From a virus, in IMG/VR virus record IMGVR_UViG_3300003873_000040, positions 1 to 30,813 of that record: a DNA stretch of 30,813 bases; one strand, written 5' to 3'. The stretch's first letter is position 1; each line of letters starts with the position of its first letter. This document shows, piece after piece, positions 1 to 6,880 of this stretch. The notes beneath the pieces were generated by a model. It saw nothing but the letters and a program-made list of their open reading frames with translations. It made no database searches and had not been told where the DNA came from. A program made the translations under genes and the position numbers.

Positions 1-96
1 CCGACAACGTACTAACGAAATAGCGGACGCGGTATTAAATAAAGGCTTCGACCCTTTCGACCCCGCAAACTATCAACAACAACCCGACATAATAGA
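1..96. repeat. Left copy of 96-bp terminal direct repeat (circular overlap)
   Basis: These 96 bases are identical to the last 96 bases of the window. The reading frame of the replication-initiator-like gene continues smoothly from one copy into sequence beyond the other. The repeat therefore most likely marks the overlap of a circular or circularly permuted assembly and not a true second copy. Joined at the repeat, the genome is 30,717 bp. Confidence 0.93.
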
Positions 97-127
97 CGCT
101 CAAATAGAAGGGGGCGAAAATGTTTAA
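1..127 (+). CDS. Replication-initiator-like protein, 3' end of the gene that starts at 30143
   Basis: The open frame entering the left edge (codons from base 2) ends with TAA at 125-127. It is the C-terminal part of the gene beginning at 30143. Joined across the 96-bp overlap, the full gene is 702 nt and encodes 233 residues. This fragment is a hydrophilic tail with DPFDPANY and a run of three glutamines, and ends in GGENV. It overlaps the next gene by 8 nt, which suggests translational coupling. Homology to DUF6291-type phage replication proteins rests mainly on the N-terminal part at the other end of the window. Confidence 0.85.
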   Translation, partial: RQRTNEIADAVLNKGFDPFDPANYQQQPDIIDAQIEGGENV

Positions 128-671
128 TCTACGCAACGAAACTATAAAGGCAATTTTAACAGAATTAAAAATAGATAATAGCCCTTTTAATATCGAAGTA
201 GTGCGGGAGTTTATAGAGCATATAGCAGACGCAGAACTAAAAGCGTTTTATATGGCATTATTTAAAGACGGGGCTAAAATATTTAACGGCTTAGACCGTG
301 TAGCAAAAGTAGCCGAACAATTTAAGCCCGAAGGAATAAACTTAATAGAAGAACGCGCTAAGAAACTTATAGCACTAATCGAAGCAACTAATACAGCTAT
401 AGACGAACAAGCTAAAGCTAAAGGCGAAGACTTTGTAAAAATGGTAAAGTATGGAATAAAGCTAACGCTACCAAAAGAAGATATAGCTATTTTAGACTTA
501 GTAAAGCCGTATAGCAATCACAAAGAGTTAATAATCAATATTAGACATTATCAAACGTCTACGGATAGTTTACGGGAGTTTATAAACGCTATTAAATATT
601 TCGATAAAATTAGCAGTACGGAAGCGATAGAAAATAAAACTATCAACGCTTTACAGATAAGAAAGGCTTAG
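120..671 (+). CDS. Early-region protein of unknown function (183 aa)
   Basis: I do not recognise this family. The protein is 183 residues, mostly helical in appearance and rich in Lys, Glu, Ile and Ala, with no signal peptide or membrane segment. The start is supported by a GGGGG-containing ribosome site just upstream, and the gene overlaps the end of the initiator-like gene by 8 nt. It stops one base before the next small gene. Its place directly after the initiator gene and before the recombination genes suggests a part in DNA replication or an accessory early role, but nothing in the sequence shows a catalytic motif. Confidence 0.8.
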   Translation: MFNLRNETIKAILTELKIDNSPFNIEVVREFIEHIADAELKAFYMALFKDGAKIFNGLDRVAKVAEQFKPEGINLIEERAKKLIALIEATNTAIDEQAKAKGEDFVKMVKYGIKLTLPKEDIAILDLVKPYSNHKELIINIRHYQTSTDSLREFINAIKYFDKISSTEAIENKTINALQIRKA

Positions 672-672
672 T

Positions 673-810
673 ATGATTAATTCTATAATAATAGCTATAG
701 GCGGGCTTATATTGTATTCTTTAATACTATGGGGTGTTTCAAAGATAAAGCGCCGTATAAGAGCTAAGAAGAACTTAAAAGCTAATAGCTATATGCTTAT
801 GTTTTTATAA
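673..810 (+). CDS. Small single-pass membrane protein (45 aa)
   Basis: A 45-residue ORF starts one base after the previous stop, with AAAGG upstream of the ATG. Residues 3-22 form a hydrophobic segment of Ile, Leu and Gly ending in Trp. A strongly basic stretch of Lys and Arg follows (residues 24-36). The positive-inside rule would place the C-terminal part in the cytoplasm. I do not recognise a family. Small early membrane proteins in phages often act in superinfection exclusion or host takeover, which is only a possibility here. Tight packing with its neighbours and the ribosome site support it as real. Confidence 0.65.
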   Translation: MINSIIIAIGGLILYSLILWGVSKIKRRIRAKKNLKANSYMLMFL

Positions 811-835
811 ACATTAAAATAAGAAAAGGTTAAAT

Positions 836-1351
836 ATGAAAACTACTACAAAAATATCACGGGGCGTACTTAAAGATTTTATGGTACTTAATTTCGCGGG
901 CGCATTAATGGAAATAAGTTTACAAGATAACGACGCAGTAAAGCGCGACAATGACAATAAAAACTATAAGCTAAACAAACGCATAGATAGACGCATAGGA
1001 ACGCTTAGAAGCAAAACAAAAGAAGTATTAAGACAAATAGGTAACAAGTGCGCGGAAGACGAAGCTAAATACACTAAGAAGCGCTTATACGTAATAGGCG
1101 AACTATTGCACTATTTTGAAGAAAAAGACATAGAAGTAAACTTAGAGTTATTAGCACTTAATATTTTATTTGTAAATTTTACGCCTAACGAACGACAAAA
1201 CAAAACGATACACGAAGATTTTTTATTTTTCACTAAAAGCGAAAACTATTTAGATGAAAACGCGGATTTAATCGGAAGCACATTATCGGACAAAGTAGAA
1301 ACGGATATGTTTTTATTAGCTTACGACTGTATAAATAAACTAAAGGCTTAA
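836..1351 (+). CDS. Early-region protein of unknown function (171 aa)
   Basis: I do not recognise this protein. It has 171 residues with a very basic central part (about residues 35-85) that could contact nucleic acid, and a more acidic, hydrophobic C-terminal half that looks helical. There is no membrane segment and no obvious catalytic motif. The start is well supported by the AAGAAAAGGTTAAA leader, which precedes several first-in-group genes of this phage. It stops two bases before the GTG of the next gene, so the two are probably translated together. Confidence 0.8.
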   Translation: MKTTTKISRGVLKDFMVLNFAGALMEISLQDNDAVKRDNDNKNYKLNKRIDRRIGTLRSKTKEVLRQIGNKCAEDEAKYTKKRLYVIGELLHYFEEKDIEVNLELLALNILFVNFTPNERQNKTIHEDFLFFTKSENYLDENADLIGSTLSDKVETDMFLLAYDCINKLKA

Positions 1352-1353
1352 AA

Positions 1354-1602
1354 GTGAAATTAACTAAAAAAAGAAAAGACGCTATACGCGGGCATATTGA
1401 AAATATTAACCTTATGGGGTGTATGGAATTAACCGCGTTTGATATGAAGCTACAAGAAGTTAAAGGGCAAATGGACGCTTTAGTATGGAAGTGGGTTAAT
1501 AAAGCCGTAATGAAACAAATAGAATATTTAGCTGATATAGATTTGAAGACGGGCGGTGCTATGGCTATTATGTCGGAAATGAAAGAAGACGACACCGCAT
1601 AA
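1354..1602 (+). CDS. Small early-region protein of unknown function (82 aa), GTG start
   Basis: This 82-residue protein starts with GTG two bases after the previous stop, preceded by AAAGG. It is rich in Lys, Met and Glu, looks helical throughout, and ends in an acidic tail (EMKEDDTA). There are no cysteines beyond one and no membrane segment. I do not recognise a family. It closes this small group of genes; a promoter-like region follows directly. Its size and composition would fit a small DNA-binding or host-modulating protein, but this is not shown. Confidence 0.72.
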   Translation: MKLTKKRKDAIRGHIENINLMGCMELTAFDMKLQEVKGQMDALVWKWVNKAVMKQIEYLADIDLKTGGAMAIMSEMKEDDTA

Positions 1603-1611
1603 CTAATATAT

Positions 1612-1694
1612 TATATTATAATATAGGATATTTTAAAGTTACTCTAAGTTAAAAAGGTATATACTTTTATATATCAATAAGAAAAGGTTAAATT
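1612..1694 (+). promoter_or_regulatory. Early promoter/operator element A
   Basis: An AT-rich gap before the gene at 1695 holds three parts seen again before 3514. These are an ATAATATAGGATA box (1618-1630), a near-palindrome AAAAGGTATATACTTTTA centred on GTATATAC (1657-1664), and the ribosome leader AAGAAAAGGTTAAA just before the ATG. TATACT inside the second box could serve as a -10 element. Recurrence before separate gene groups points to a shared promoter or operator, but no transcript data exist. Confidence 0.65.
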
Positions 1695-2243
1695 ATGAAA
1701 GCTTTAGAAATTAGAACAATCATTAAAAATGACTTAACACCGCGTTACGAAATTGCACGCGATAGTGTAGTCGCATACGTTACAAAAGAAGCGCATAAAT
1801 TACAAGCGCTTCGTAAAGAGTTTAGTAGCTTATCACAAATGGAAAACGGTAAAGAGTGCAAAAGGTGGCGCGAACTTTATATAGGTTTCTATGGTTATTA
1901 TGATAAAGAAGCTAAAAAACAAGTAGACGGAACTTTCTACAATGGAATAGCTAAAAAATATCGCGGTGTAATTGCTTCTTATACAGACAAAGCAATTATA
2001 AAACATTATACGAAAGAATATAAAGACCTTTTAAAAGATTTAGTAGAAGCAATTTATACAGATATAAAAGGGCTTAAAGCTAAAGACATAAAAATAGGAC
2101 AAAGCGAACACGATATAAACTTTACACTTACTTTTAAAGATGATAAAAAAAGAAGCTATACAATAAACACTATTGTAGCGGGCGGGTTTATTCAAGTTAT
2201 ACATAATAGAACTTTAAAAACTTTACATAAGGGGGTTATATAA
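1695..2243 (+). CDS. Early-region protein of unknown function (182 aa)
   Basis: This is the first gene after element A and is probably co-transcribed with the exonuclease gene that follows; its last base overlaps that gene's first. The protein has 182 residues. Residues 1-65 look helical and charged, and residues 135-182 look like beta strands. I see no recognised motif. Its position immediately before a RecE-like nuclease and a Bet annealing protein suggests a recombination accessory role. This is inference from neighbourhood only. Confidence 0.8.
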   Translation: MKALEIRTIIKNDLTPRYEIARDSVVAYVTKEAHKLQALRKEFSSLSQMENGKECKRWRELYIGFYGYYDKEAKKQVDGTFYNGIAKKYRGVIASYTDKAIIKHYTKEYKDLLKDLVEAIYTDIKGLKAKDIKIGQSEHDINFTLTFKDDKKRSYTINTIVAGGFIQVIHNRTLKTLHKGVI

Positions 2244-3061
2244 TGAAAGCATACCAAGAACTAACCGACGAAGAATATAACAATATAGGCGGATATAGAA
2301 GTACGGGTATAAAAGAGATACTTAAATACGGAATGTTCGACTATCTAAAGCCCGAAGGCGTTAAGCGTGGCGGTGTAGCATTAGACTTCGGTATCTATTT
2401 TCATACCTTAGTGCTAGAAGAAGAAAAAGTAAGCCTTAATTATGCTTTACCGTTAGAATTAGAATACCCCGAACTAAAAGGGTTAAATAAAAACACTAAC
2501 GCATATAAAGACGCTAAAAAGATTTATGATTTAGAAAATATAGACCGCACTATTATTTCAATAGATGATTATAAATTAGCTAAAAGTATGCGTGAAGTAG
2601 TTATGAATAGATACGGTAAAATTATCGAACGTGCAAAACGTGAAGTAGTCTTTAGCTATACGGACGAAAACAAGATTAAGCGTAATTGTAAAGTAGATAT
2701 ATACGACGAACTAAGCGGAAATATGTTTGATTTAAAGTCAAGTGGCGAAGAAATATATTTAGATAATATTCGCTATGTATCTTCTAAATATGGCTATGAT
2801 ACTTCGGGGGCGTGGTACTACGACACGATTAAGGGAGCGGGGGGCGACGTTTCGGGCTTCGGGTTATTGTTTAGCAGTAAAGCAGACTATAGAGCGCTTT
2901 TATATAAGCCTTCTAACTTCTTTTTAGAAATAGGACGCGCAAAGTATGGCGTAGCTTACGAAAAGATATTACGATACGAAAAAGAAGGAATTATAGACGA
3001 CGCGTTTATAGATTTAGACCCGTCTTATAATGAGTTAAAAAAATACGGTTACGTGGAGTAG
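2243..3061 (+). CDS. RecE-like PD-(D/E)XK exonuclease (DUF3799/exonuclease VIII type)
   Basis: This is a probable 5'-3' double-strand exonuclease that makes 3' single strands for the Bet protein encoded about 650 bases downstream. The catalytic pattern of this nuclease family is visible: H54 in IYFHTLVLE, E134 in KREVVF, D152 in CKVDIY, then D163 and K165 in FDLKSS, with a tyrosine-rich helix around 185-193. At 272 residues it matches the C-terminal nuclease core of RecE and the short phage versions. It lacks RecE's long N-terminal region. The start overlaps the previous gene by one base behind a GGGGG ribosome site. The pairing with Bet strengthens the assignment. Confidence 0.85.
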   Translation: MKAYQELTDEEYNNIGGYRSTGIKEILKYGMFDYLKPEGVKRGGVALDFGIYFHTLVLEEEKVSLNYALPLELEYPELKGLNKNTNAYKDAKKIYDLENIDRTIISIDDYKLAKSMREVVMNRYGKIIERAKREVVFSYTDENKIKRNCKVDIYDELSGNMFDLKSSGEEIYLDNIRYVSSKYGYDTSGAWYYDTIKGAGGDVSGFGLLFSSKADYRALLYKPSNFFLEIGRAKYGVAYEKILRYEKEGIIDDAFIDLDPSYNELKKYGYVE

Positions 3062-3066
3062 ATAAA

Positions 3067-3321
3067 ATGAAAGTAAAAGTAATCGCAGTAGGGAAGTTTG
3101 AATATTTAGATAACGAAGATACCAAAATAGAATTAGAGGTAGATTTAAATGAAATGCACGATAATGATGTTACTTTTGAAACCCTTATAACAGAAGCTTT
3201 TGAAGATAGAAATAGCGAGGGGTGTAGTTGTAGTTTTAATGAAAGTAATAATCATTGTGAGTGCGACGGTTACGGGTACGAATATGAATATTTGCTTTTT
3301 AAAATAGTAGAAGCAATATGA
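3067..3321 (+). CDS. Small acidic protein with CxC...CxC cluster (84 aa)
   Basis: The protein has 84 residues and is strongly acidic. Four cysteines are arranged as two CxC pairs (C53, C55, C64, C66), with a histidine at residue 63, followed by a Tyr/Gly/Glu-rich stretch (DGYGYEYEYL). The spacing would suit one bound metal such as zinc, or a pair of disulfides, though the cytoplasmic setting favours metal. It lies between the exonuclease and Bet genes and its stop overlaps the start of the next small gene. I do not recognise the family. A DNA-mimic or inhibitor role would fit the acidity but is speculation. Confidence 0.7.
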   Translation: MKVKVIAVGKFEYLDNEDTKIELEVDLNEMHDNDVTFETLITEAFEDRNSEGCSCSFNESNNHCECDGYGYEYEYLLFKIVEAI

Positions 3322-3458
3322 AATGTGTATATCATAGAAGCTACAAAAGCTTACTAACCGAAAAAATAGGACACGCCGAAGCATATAAAAAAATTACGAA
3401 TAGGCTTAACAAACAATTTAAAAAGTATTTTATTAACAAATCCTATAATATAATATAG
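3318..3458 (+). CDS. Small basic protein (46 aa)
   Basis: A 46-residue ORF starts in an ATGA overlap with the preceding stop, a common sign of coupled translation in this genome. It is strongly basic (many Lys, Arg and Tyr) with no membrane segment. Its stop codon lies inside the palindrome-like box TCCTATAATATAATATAGGA of the next regulatory element, so its 3' end and the promoter share sequence. No family is recognised, and the coding call rests on the overlap and the open frame. Confidence 0.5.
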   Translation: MKCVYHRSYKSLLTEKIGHAEAYKKITNRLNKQFKKYFINKSYNII

Positions 3459-3513
3459 GATAGTTTAAGGTTAATAGGTATATACTTTTAAATCTCAAAG
3501 AAAAGGTTAAATT
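3441..3513 (+). promoter_or_regulatory. Early promoter/operator element B
   Basis: The element begins with an interrupted inverted repeat, TCCTATA and TATAGGA separated by six bases (3441-3460). It continues with GTTTAAGGTTA and the box GGTATATACTTTTA (3477-3490), and ends with the leader AAAGAAAAGGTTAAA before the ATG at 3514. The 13-base ATAATATAGGATA (3450-3462) and the GGTATATACTTTTA box are shared exactly with element A. It probably drives the signal-peptide gene, bet and the genes after it. It may bind a phage regulator at the symmetric boxes. Confidence 0.68.
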
Positions 3514-3711
3514 ATGAAAAAGATATTACTTTTAGTATTAGTTGCTTCGGCTTTATTTTCGGCTACTTATGAAGTGAAAAAGAAAGCCCCTAAATGTAAA
3601 GCGGGCTTTATAGAAAAGCAAGTACAGACGAATAAAACTTACTATTCGTACCAAGTTAAAAGATATAAAACGGTATGTGTAGAAATCAAACAAGAAAAGG
3701 TTAAAAAATGA
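3514..3711 (+). CDS. Small exported protein with signal peptide (65 aa)
   Basis: The first 17-19 residues form a classical signal peptide: MKK, a Leu/Val/Ala core, and a likely cut after FSA. The mature part is about 47 residues, very basic, with two cysteines (in KCKAG and TVCVE) that could form a disulfide in the periplasm. The gene is the first after promoter element B and overlaps bet by four bases. An exported protein within a recombination operon is unusual. Blocking superinfecting phages at the envelope is a reasonable hypothesis with no motif to prove it. Confidence 0.78.
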   Translation: MKKILLLVLVASALFSATYEVKKKAPKCKAGFIEKQVQTNKTYYSYQVKRYKTVCVEIKQEKVKK

Positions 3712-4466
3712 GTAATGAATTACAATTAACAAAAGACGAAAAGTTAGTTATTAAAAATAACTTTTTTCCAACAAATACAACACCCGCAGATATGGCGTTT
3801 TGTATGGGTGTAGCTAATCAATTCGGATTAAACCCGATTTTAAATCAGATTTATTTTGTAGGTAGAAAAGCTAAAATTAATAATCAATGGGTAGAAAAAG
3901 TTAGCCCTATGGTAGGACGCGACGGGTTTTTAACTATTGCGCATAAAAGTGGTAAATTTGCGGGTATTGAAACTAAGACTACTATTAAGCAAGTGCCTAC
4001 GTTTGACGGTAACGAATGGACGGAAGAACGCGACTTAGTGGCTATTTGTAGCGTATATAGAACGGACACGGAACGCCCTTTTATCGTAGAAGTAGCTTTT
4101 AAAGAGTACGCGGGCAAAACACGCGACGGACAATTAACTAAGTTTTGGAAGGAAAAAGGCGCGACTATGCTTAAAAAGGTAGCCGAAAGTCAATGTTTAC
4201 GTAAAGCGTTTAACGTAAGCGGTATATATTCCGAAGAAGAAATAAACGATATTAATGTAGTACCGAAAGTCGAAGAAGTGGTAGAAACGACTACGGACGA
4301 CGTAACGGCATTAATTACCGAAGATATGAGTAATCAAAATGTAAATATGGTTACGGGCGAAGTATCGCAACACACACAACCCGCGGGCGAAGAAGTACCC
4401 GCATATATGAGCGACGAAGTAGCGGAAAACCCGCAACAACAAACATTAGAATTAGATATAGACTAA
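3708..4466 (+). CDS. bet: Bet/RecT-family single-strand annealing protein
   Basis: This anneals complementary single DNA strands in phage recombination, partnered by the RecE-like exonuclease at 2243. It belongs to the lambda Bet branch of the RecT superfamily. Visible hallmarks are TPADMAFCMGVANQFGLNP (residues 25-43), QIYFVGRKAK (47-56), MVGRDGFL (68-75) and the basic helix MLKKVAESQCLRKAF (154-168). Residues 187-252 form an acidic, Gln-rich tail that probably varies freely and may contact SSB or other partners. Length (252) is close to lambda Bet (261). The ATG is preceded by AAGAAAAGGTTAAA and overlaps the previous gene by four bases. Confidence 0.95.
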   Translation: MSNELQLTKDEKLVIKNNFFPTNTTPADMAFCMGVANQFGLNPILNQIYFVGRKAKINNQWVEKVSPMVGRDGFLTIAHKSGKFAGIETKTTIKQVPTFDGNEWTEERDLVAICSVYRTDTERPFIVEVAFKEYAGKTRDGQLTKFWKEKGATMLKKVAESQCLRKAFNVSGIYSEEEINDINVVPKVEEVVETTTDDVTALITEDMSNQNVNMVTGEVSQHTQPAGEEVPAYMSDEVAENPQQQTLELDID

Positions 4467-4477
4467 AGGGCTAAAAT

Positions 4478-5473
4478 ATGAAAGATTTAAAAGTAACAAT
4501 TACACCCGCTTTAGTAACGGCTAACTTTGACGATTTAAAATCGTACTTATCCGTAGAAGTGGCTAAGTATGATATAGAAGTCAAAGAAGACACGGTTAAA
4601 GACGCTAAGAAATTAGCTACAGAACTTAACGCAGTTACTAAGGGCATTAACGCAGTTAAAAAAGAACAATTAGCAATCTTAGAAGCACCCGCTAAAAAGT
4701 TTAAAGAACAAATAGCGGAACTTAACGGGATTATTCAAGACGGACGCGAAAAAATCTTAGTACAAGTACGCGGATATGAAGAACGTACACTACAAGAAAT
4801 TAACGACCTTATCGTAGCTAAAGAAATGGAAGAATATCAAACGCAAGAACTAAGCGAAGAATATCACGGTATTAACTTTAGCGACTTAGTGCTATTAGGT
4901 AGCATTACAAAAACGGGAAATCTTACTAAAAAAGTAATCGACGAAATAGTAGCCCGTGTAGCAAAAGCTAAAGCGGTAGAACGTGCGGTAGAAATGCGTT
5001 TACTACAGTTAGAAAACGAATGTTATAAAGCGGGGTTAAAAGTACCATTAAGCCACGAATATATAAAAGAGTTTTTAAAGGCGGAAGACGAAGTATATCA
5101 CGCGCGCTTAACGCACCTAATTAGCTTAGAGCTACAGCGCCAAGAAAAAGCGGAAGCTAAAGCTAAGTTTAACGCGGATTTAGAAGCCGAAAGACTACTA
5201 AAACAAGCCGAAGAACAAAAGAAACGCGCAATTAAAGCGGAAGAAGCTTTAGAAGTAGCAGAAAAGAAAGCGGAAACGGTAGTAGAAGCTAAAAAAGACC
5301 CTACGCCTATAGCGGAAGCCCCCGAAGGTAAAAAAACGCTTAGAATAGCTATAGCGTTTGATATTATAGTGCGTGAAGGTGCTACAGATGATAAAGTATT
5401 ATCTAAAATGCGCGACTTACTTAATAATGCGGGTATACCTTCATTAAATTATATAATGGTAGAAAATGGCTAA
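4478..5473 (+). CDS. DUF1351-like coiled-coil protein
   Basis: The protein is 331 residues and dominated by charged helices. The N-terminal 120 residues match the DUF1351 pattern seen in phage recombination operons: FDDLKSYLSVEVAKYDIEV, then a Lys-rich LNAVTKGINAVKKEQ helix and a long helix with IQDGREKIL. Residues about 215-270 form a highly charged Ala/Glu/Lys coiled coil. A small C-terminal domain follows, rich in beta-type residues. DUF1351 genes commonly sit beside RecT/Bet and SSB, and their biochemical role is unknown. It overlaps the next gene by eight bases. Confidence 0.8.
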   Translation: MKDLKVTITPALVTANFDDLKSYLSVEVAKYDIEVKEDTVKDAKKLATELNAVTKGINAVKKEQLAILEAPAKKFKEQIAELNGIIQDGREKILVQVRGYEERTLQEINDLIVAKEMEEYQTQELSEEYHGINFSDLVLLGSITKTGNLTKKVIDEIVARVAKAKAVERAVEMRLLQLENECYKAGLKVPLSHEYIKEFLKAEDEVYHARLTHLISLELQRQEKAEAKAKFNADLEAERLLKQAEEQKKRAIKAEEALEVAEKKAETVVEAKKDPTPIAEAPEGKKTLRIAIAFDIIVREGATDDKVLSKMRDLLNNAGIPSLNYIMVENG

Positions 5474-5666
5474 GAAGGAAACTAAAAAGGCGGGTAGCTA
5501 TAAAATGCGCCCGTCAATAAAAGCGGAAGCTATGAGATTTATCGCGCAAGATGAAAACATAAAAAGCTTTAATGACTTTTTAGAAGTTGCTACAGTATCT
5601 TATATTAAAGCACAAAGAAAAATCCCGCGTGAAAATGAAAATCAAGGTAAGTTAGAATTTGATTAA
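5466..5666 (+). CDS. Small basic protein, possible ribbon-helix-helix DNA-binding protein (66 aa)
   Basis: This 66-residue protein starts inside the end of the DUF1351 gene. Residues 11-50 read like a short strand followed by two helices (SYKMRPSIKAEAMRFIAQ, then SFNDFLEVATVSYIKAQ). That spacing is expected of Arc/ParG-type ribbon-helix-helix proteins, which bind DNA as dimers. The N-terminus is Lys-rich. Its stop codon directly abuts a GTATATAC box, the first of an inverted pair, so it could regulate those boxes. The fold is inferred from pattern only. Confidence 0.65.
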   Translation: MAKKETKKAGSYKMRPSIKAEAMRFIAQDENIKSFNDFLEVATVSYIKAQRKIPRENENQGKLEFD

Positions 5667-5737
5667 GTATATACCTTTAAGCTTCTTATTATGTAAAAAG
5701 GTATATACTTTTATAAATCAAAGAAAAGGTTAAAAAA
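5665..5737 (+). promoter_or_regulatory. Early promoter/operator element C with inverted pair of GTATATAC boxes
   Basis: Two copies of the GTATATAC box lie 34 bases apart in opposite orientation: AAGTATATACCTTTAA at 5665-5680 and AAAAAGGTATATACTTTTAT at 5695-5714. The second copy matches elements A and B almost base for base and is followed by the same AAAGAAAAGGTTAAA leader. The paired arrangement looks like an operator for a dimeric regulator, possibly the ribbon-helix-helix-like protein encoded just upstream. Confidence 0.68.
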
Positions 5738-5860
5738 ATGGTTTACAAATCTACACTATGGCATATTATGAATTTAATATTGCTAGAAAATCCAACACTA
5801 ACGGCGGGCGAAGGCGCTCAAGTAGTACGCAATATCAAACTAGCACTAAGGGGGCTATGA
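5738..5860 (+). CDS. Small protein of unknown function (40 aa)
   Basis: This 40-residue ORF has the standard strong leader AAGAAAAGGTTAAAA directly before its ATG. That makes it a better candidate than the in-frame start at 5758 in another frame, which has no ribosome site. The protein has a hydrophobic first half (LWHIMNLILL) and a basic C-terminal end. Its stop overlaps the ATG at 5857 as ATGA, so it is probably coupled to the membrane protein that follows. Function is unknown. Confidence 0.55.
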   Translation: MVYKSTLWHIMNLILLENPTLTAGEGAQVVRNIKLALRGL

Positions 5861-5958
5861 TGTTAAGTTTTCGCGGTAAAGTATGGCTTAGTATATTAGT
5901 TTTAGGTGTTTTTATACTCTATATAGCGTTTAAATCAATTTCGTATATAGTTTCGTAA
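5857..5958 (+). CDS. Small single-pass membrane protein (33 aa)
   Basis: I chose the start at 5857: AAGGGGG sits just upstream and the ATGA overlap couples it to the preceding ORF. The same frame is open back to an ATG at 5758, but that start lacks a ribosome site and lies within the other gene. The 33-residue protein has a basic N-terminus (SFRGK) and one hydrophobic helix of about 20 residues (LSILVLGVFILYIAF). Holin-like, exclusion or host-membrane roles are all possible. No family is recognised. Confidence 0.55.
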   Translation: MMLSFRGKVWLSILVLGVFILYIAFKSISYIVS

Positions 5959-5967
5959 AGGCTTACT

Positions 5968-6303
5968 ATGGAAGATATGAGCGGATTAAAAAGTAACGAT
6001 AGTTTAACGCGTTATAGCGATAGACATAACGGAAGATTACCAACTACAGCGATAAAAGACGCGCCGATAGAAGGAAAACCGTTTAAGGACGTTCTACGAG
6101 AACATATAGACAAAGAGAAACAACTATATAGCATTACTAATGAGGTAGACGGCGAAAGCTATGTAAAATCGTTCTACGACAAATACGAAGCTAGACATTG
6201 GATTATAAACACTTTGGATTTAAGTAAAGAATGGAGTATCTACGTACAAGAAAAAGCGAAGATAGAACATATAGACATTGATATAAAAATAGAAAAGGTT
6301 TAA
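5968..6303 (+). CDS. Early-region protein of unknown function (111 aa)
   Basis: The protein has 111 residues, charged and soluble. The N-terminal half is polar with RYSDRHNGRLP, and the C-terminal half looks like alternating helix and strand. I see no catalytic or metal-binding motif and do not recognise the family. It sits nine bases after the small membrane protein, behind AAAGG, and two bases before the next gene. That arrangement suggests one operon starting at element C. Confidence 0.75.
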   Translation: MEDMSGLKSNDSLTRYSDRHNGRLPTTAIKDAPIEGKPFKDVLREHIDKEKQLYSITNEVDGESYVKSFYDKYEARHWIINTLDLSKEWSIYVQEKAKIEHIDIDIKIEKV

Positions 6304-6305
6304 AA

Positions 6306-6581
6306 ATGAACAACTACGACACACTAAAAGAAAAACAGTTAGACGACGAAATAAACAAGCATAACGAAGAAGCTACAAAAGCTAAAAGTAAAGCGTTTAA
6401 AAATCTATCCGTAGAATTAAGCGCGGACGGAACGGCTAAAGTAGTAGTTAATAATATGGAAGCATACGACGCTTTATTAGCAATTTCGGCTATAATTAGA
6501 ACATTATCCGATAGTGTAAACGTGCCGACTTCACATATACTAAAAGACCTTAAAGGTTTAACCAAGAAAAAGGCTAAATAA
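6306..6581 (+). CDS. Early-region protein of unknown function (91 aa)
   Basis: A 91-residue soluble protein. The first 30 residues form a charged helix (LDDEINKHNEEATKAKSKAF). The rest could be a small alpha/beta domain (SVELSADGTAKVVVNN, then a helix with LLAISAIIRTL), ending in a basic KKKAK tail. I do not recognise a family. The leader AGAAAAGGTTTAAAA gives a strong start, and its last base overlaps the next gene's start codon. Confidence 0.74.
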   Translation: MNNYDTLKEKQLDDEINKHNEEATKAKSKAFKNLSVELSADGTAKVVVNNMEAYDALLAISAIIRTLSDSVNVPTSHILKDLKGLTKKKAK

Positions 6582-6865
6582 TGCTTGAAGGTAGAGCAGA
6601 AAAGAAGATAAAATTATATGATATTATCTTAGAAAAAATGGTACAAAATTATAAGTTTTGTGGGGATAGCGTCCACGATATAGAAATCGAAGTATTTAAA
6701 GATAAGTACGGTATAGAATTAACGGCGGAACAAATCATATTCTTAGCTTCGATTATGAGAACTAGAAGGCACGTTTTAGTTAAAAACCCTTCTATGGACT
6801 TACGCGTAAAAAACAAATCTTTAGAAGAAGAAGATAGAGAATTTTACGCTAATGATAATCTTTAA
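6581..6865 (+). CDS. Early-region protein of unknown function (94 aa)
   Basis: A 94-residue soluble, helix-rich protein whose ATG overlaps the previous stop by one base. It has a single cysteine and a basic patch (IMRTRRHVLVKN, about residues 62-73) that could touch nucleic acid. The C-terminus is acidic. No known domain is apparent. Its position in an unbroken line of small early genes running to ssb favours a replication-accessory or host-modulation role, without direct evidence. Confidence 0.74.
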   Translation: MLEGRAEKKIKLYDIILEKMVQNYKFCGDSVHDIEIEVFKDKYGIELTAEQIIFLASIMRTRRHVLVKNPSMDLRVKNKSLEEEDREFYANDNL

Positions 6866-6880
6866 AAAGGACGGCACAAA

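Noticed and set aside
5758-5856. Long version of the membrane protein starting at 5758
   Set aside because: No ribosome site precedes it, and it overlaps a frame with a very strong leader at 5738. The start at 5857 has both a ribosome site and an ATGA overlap.
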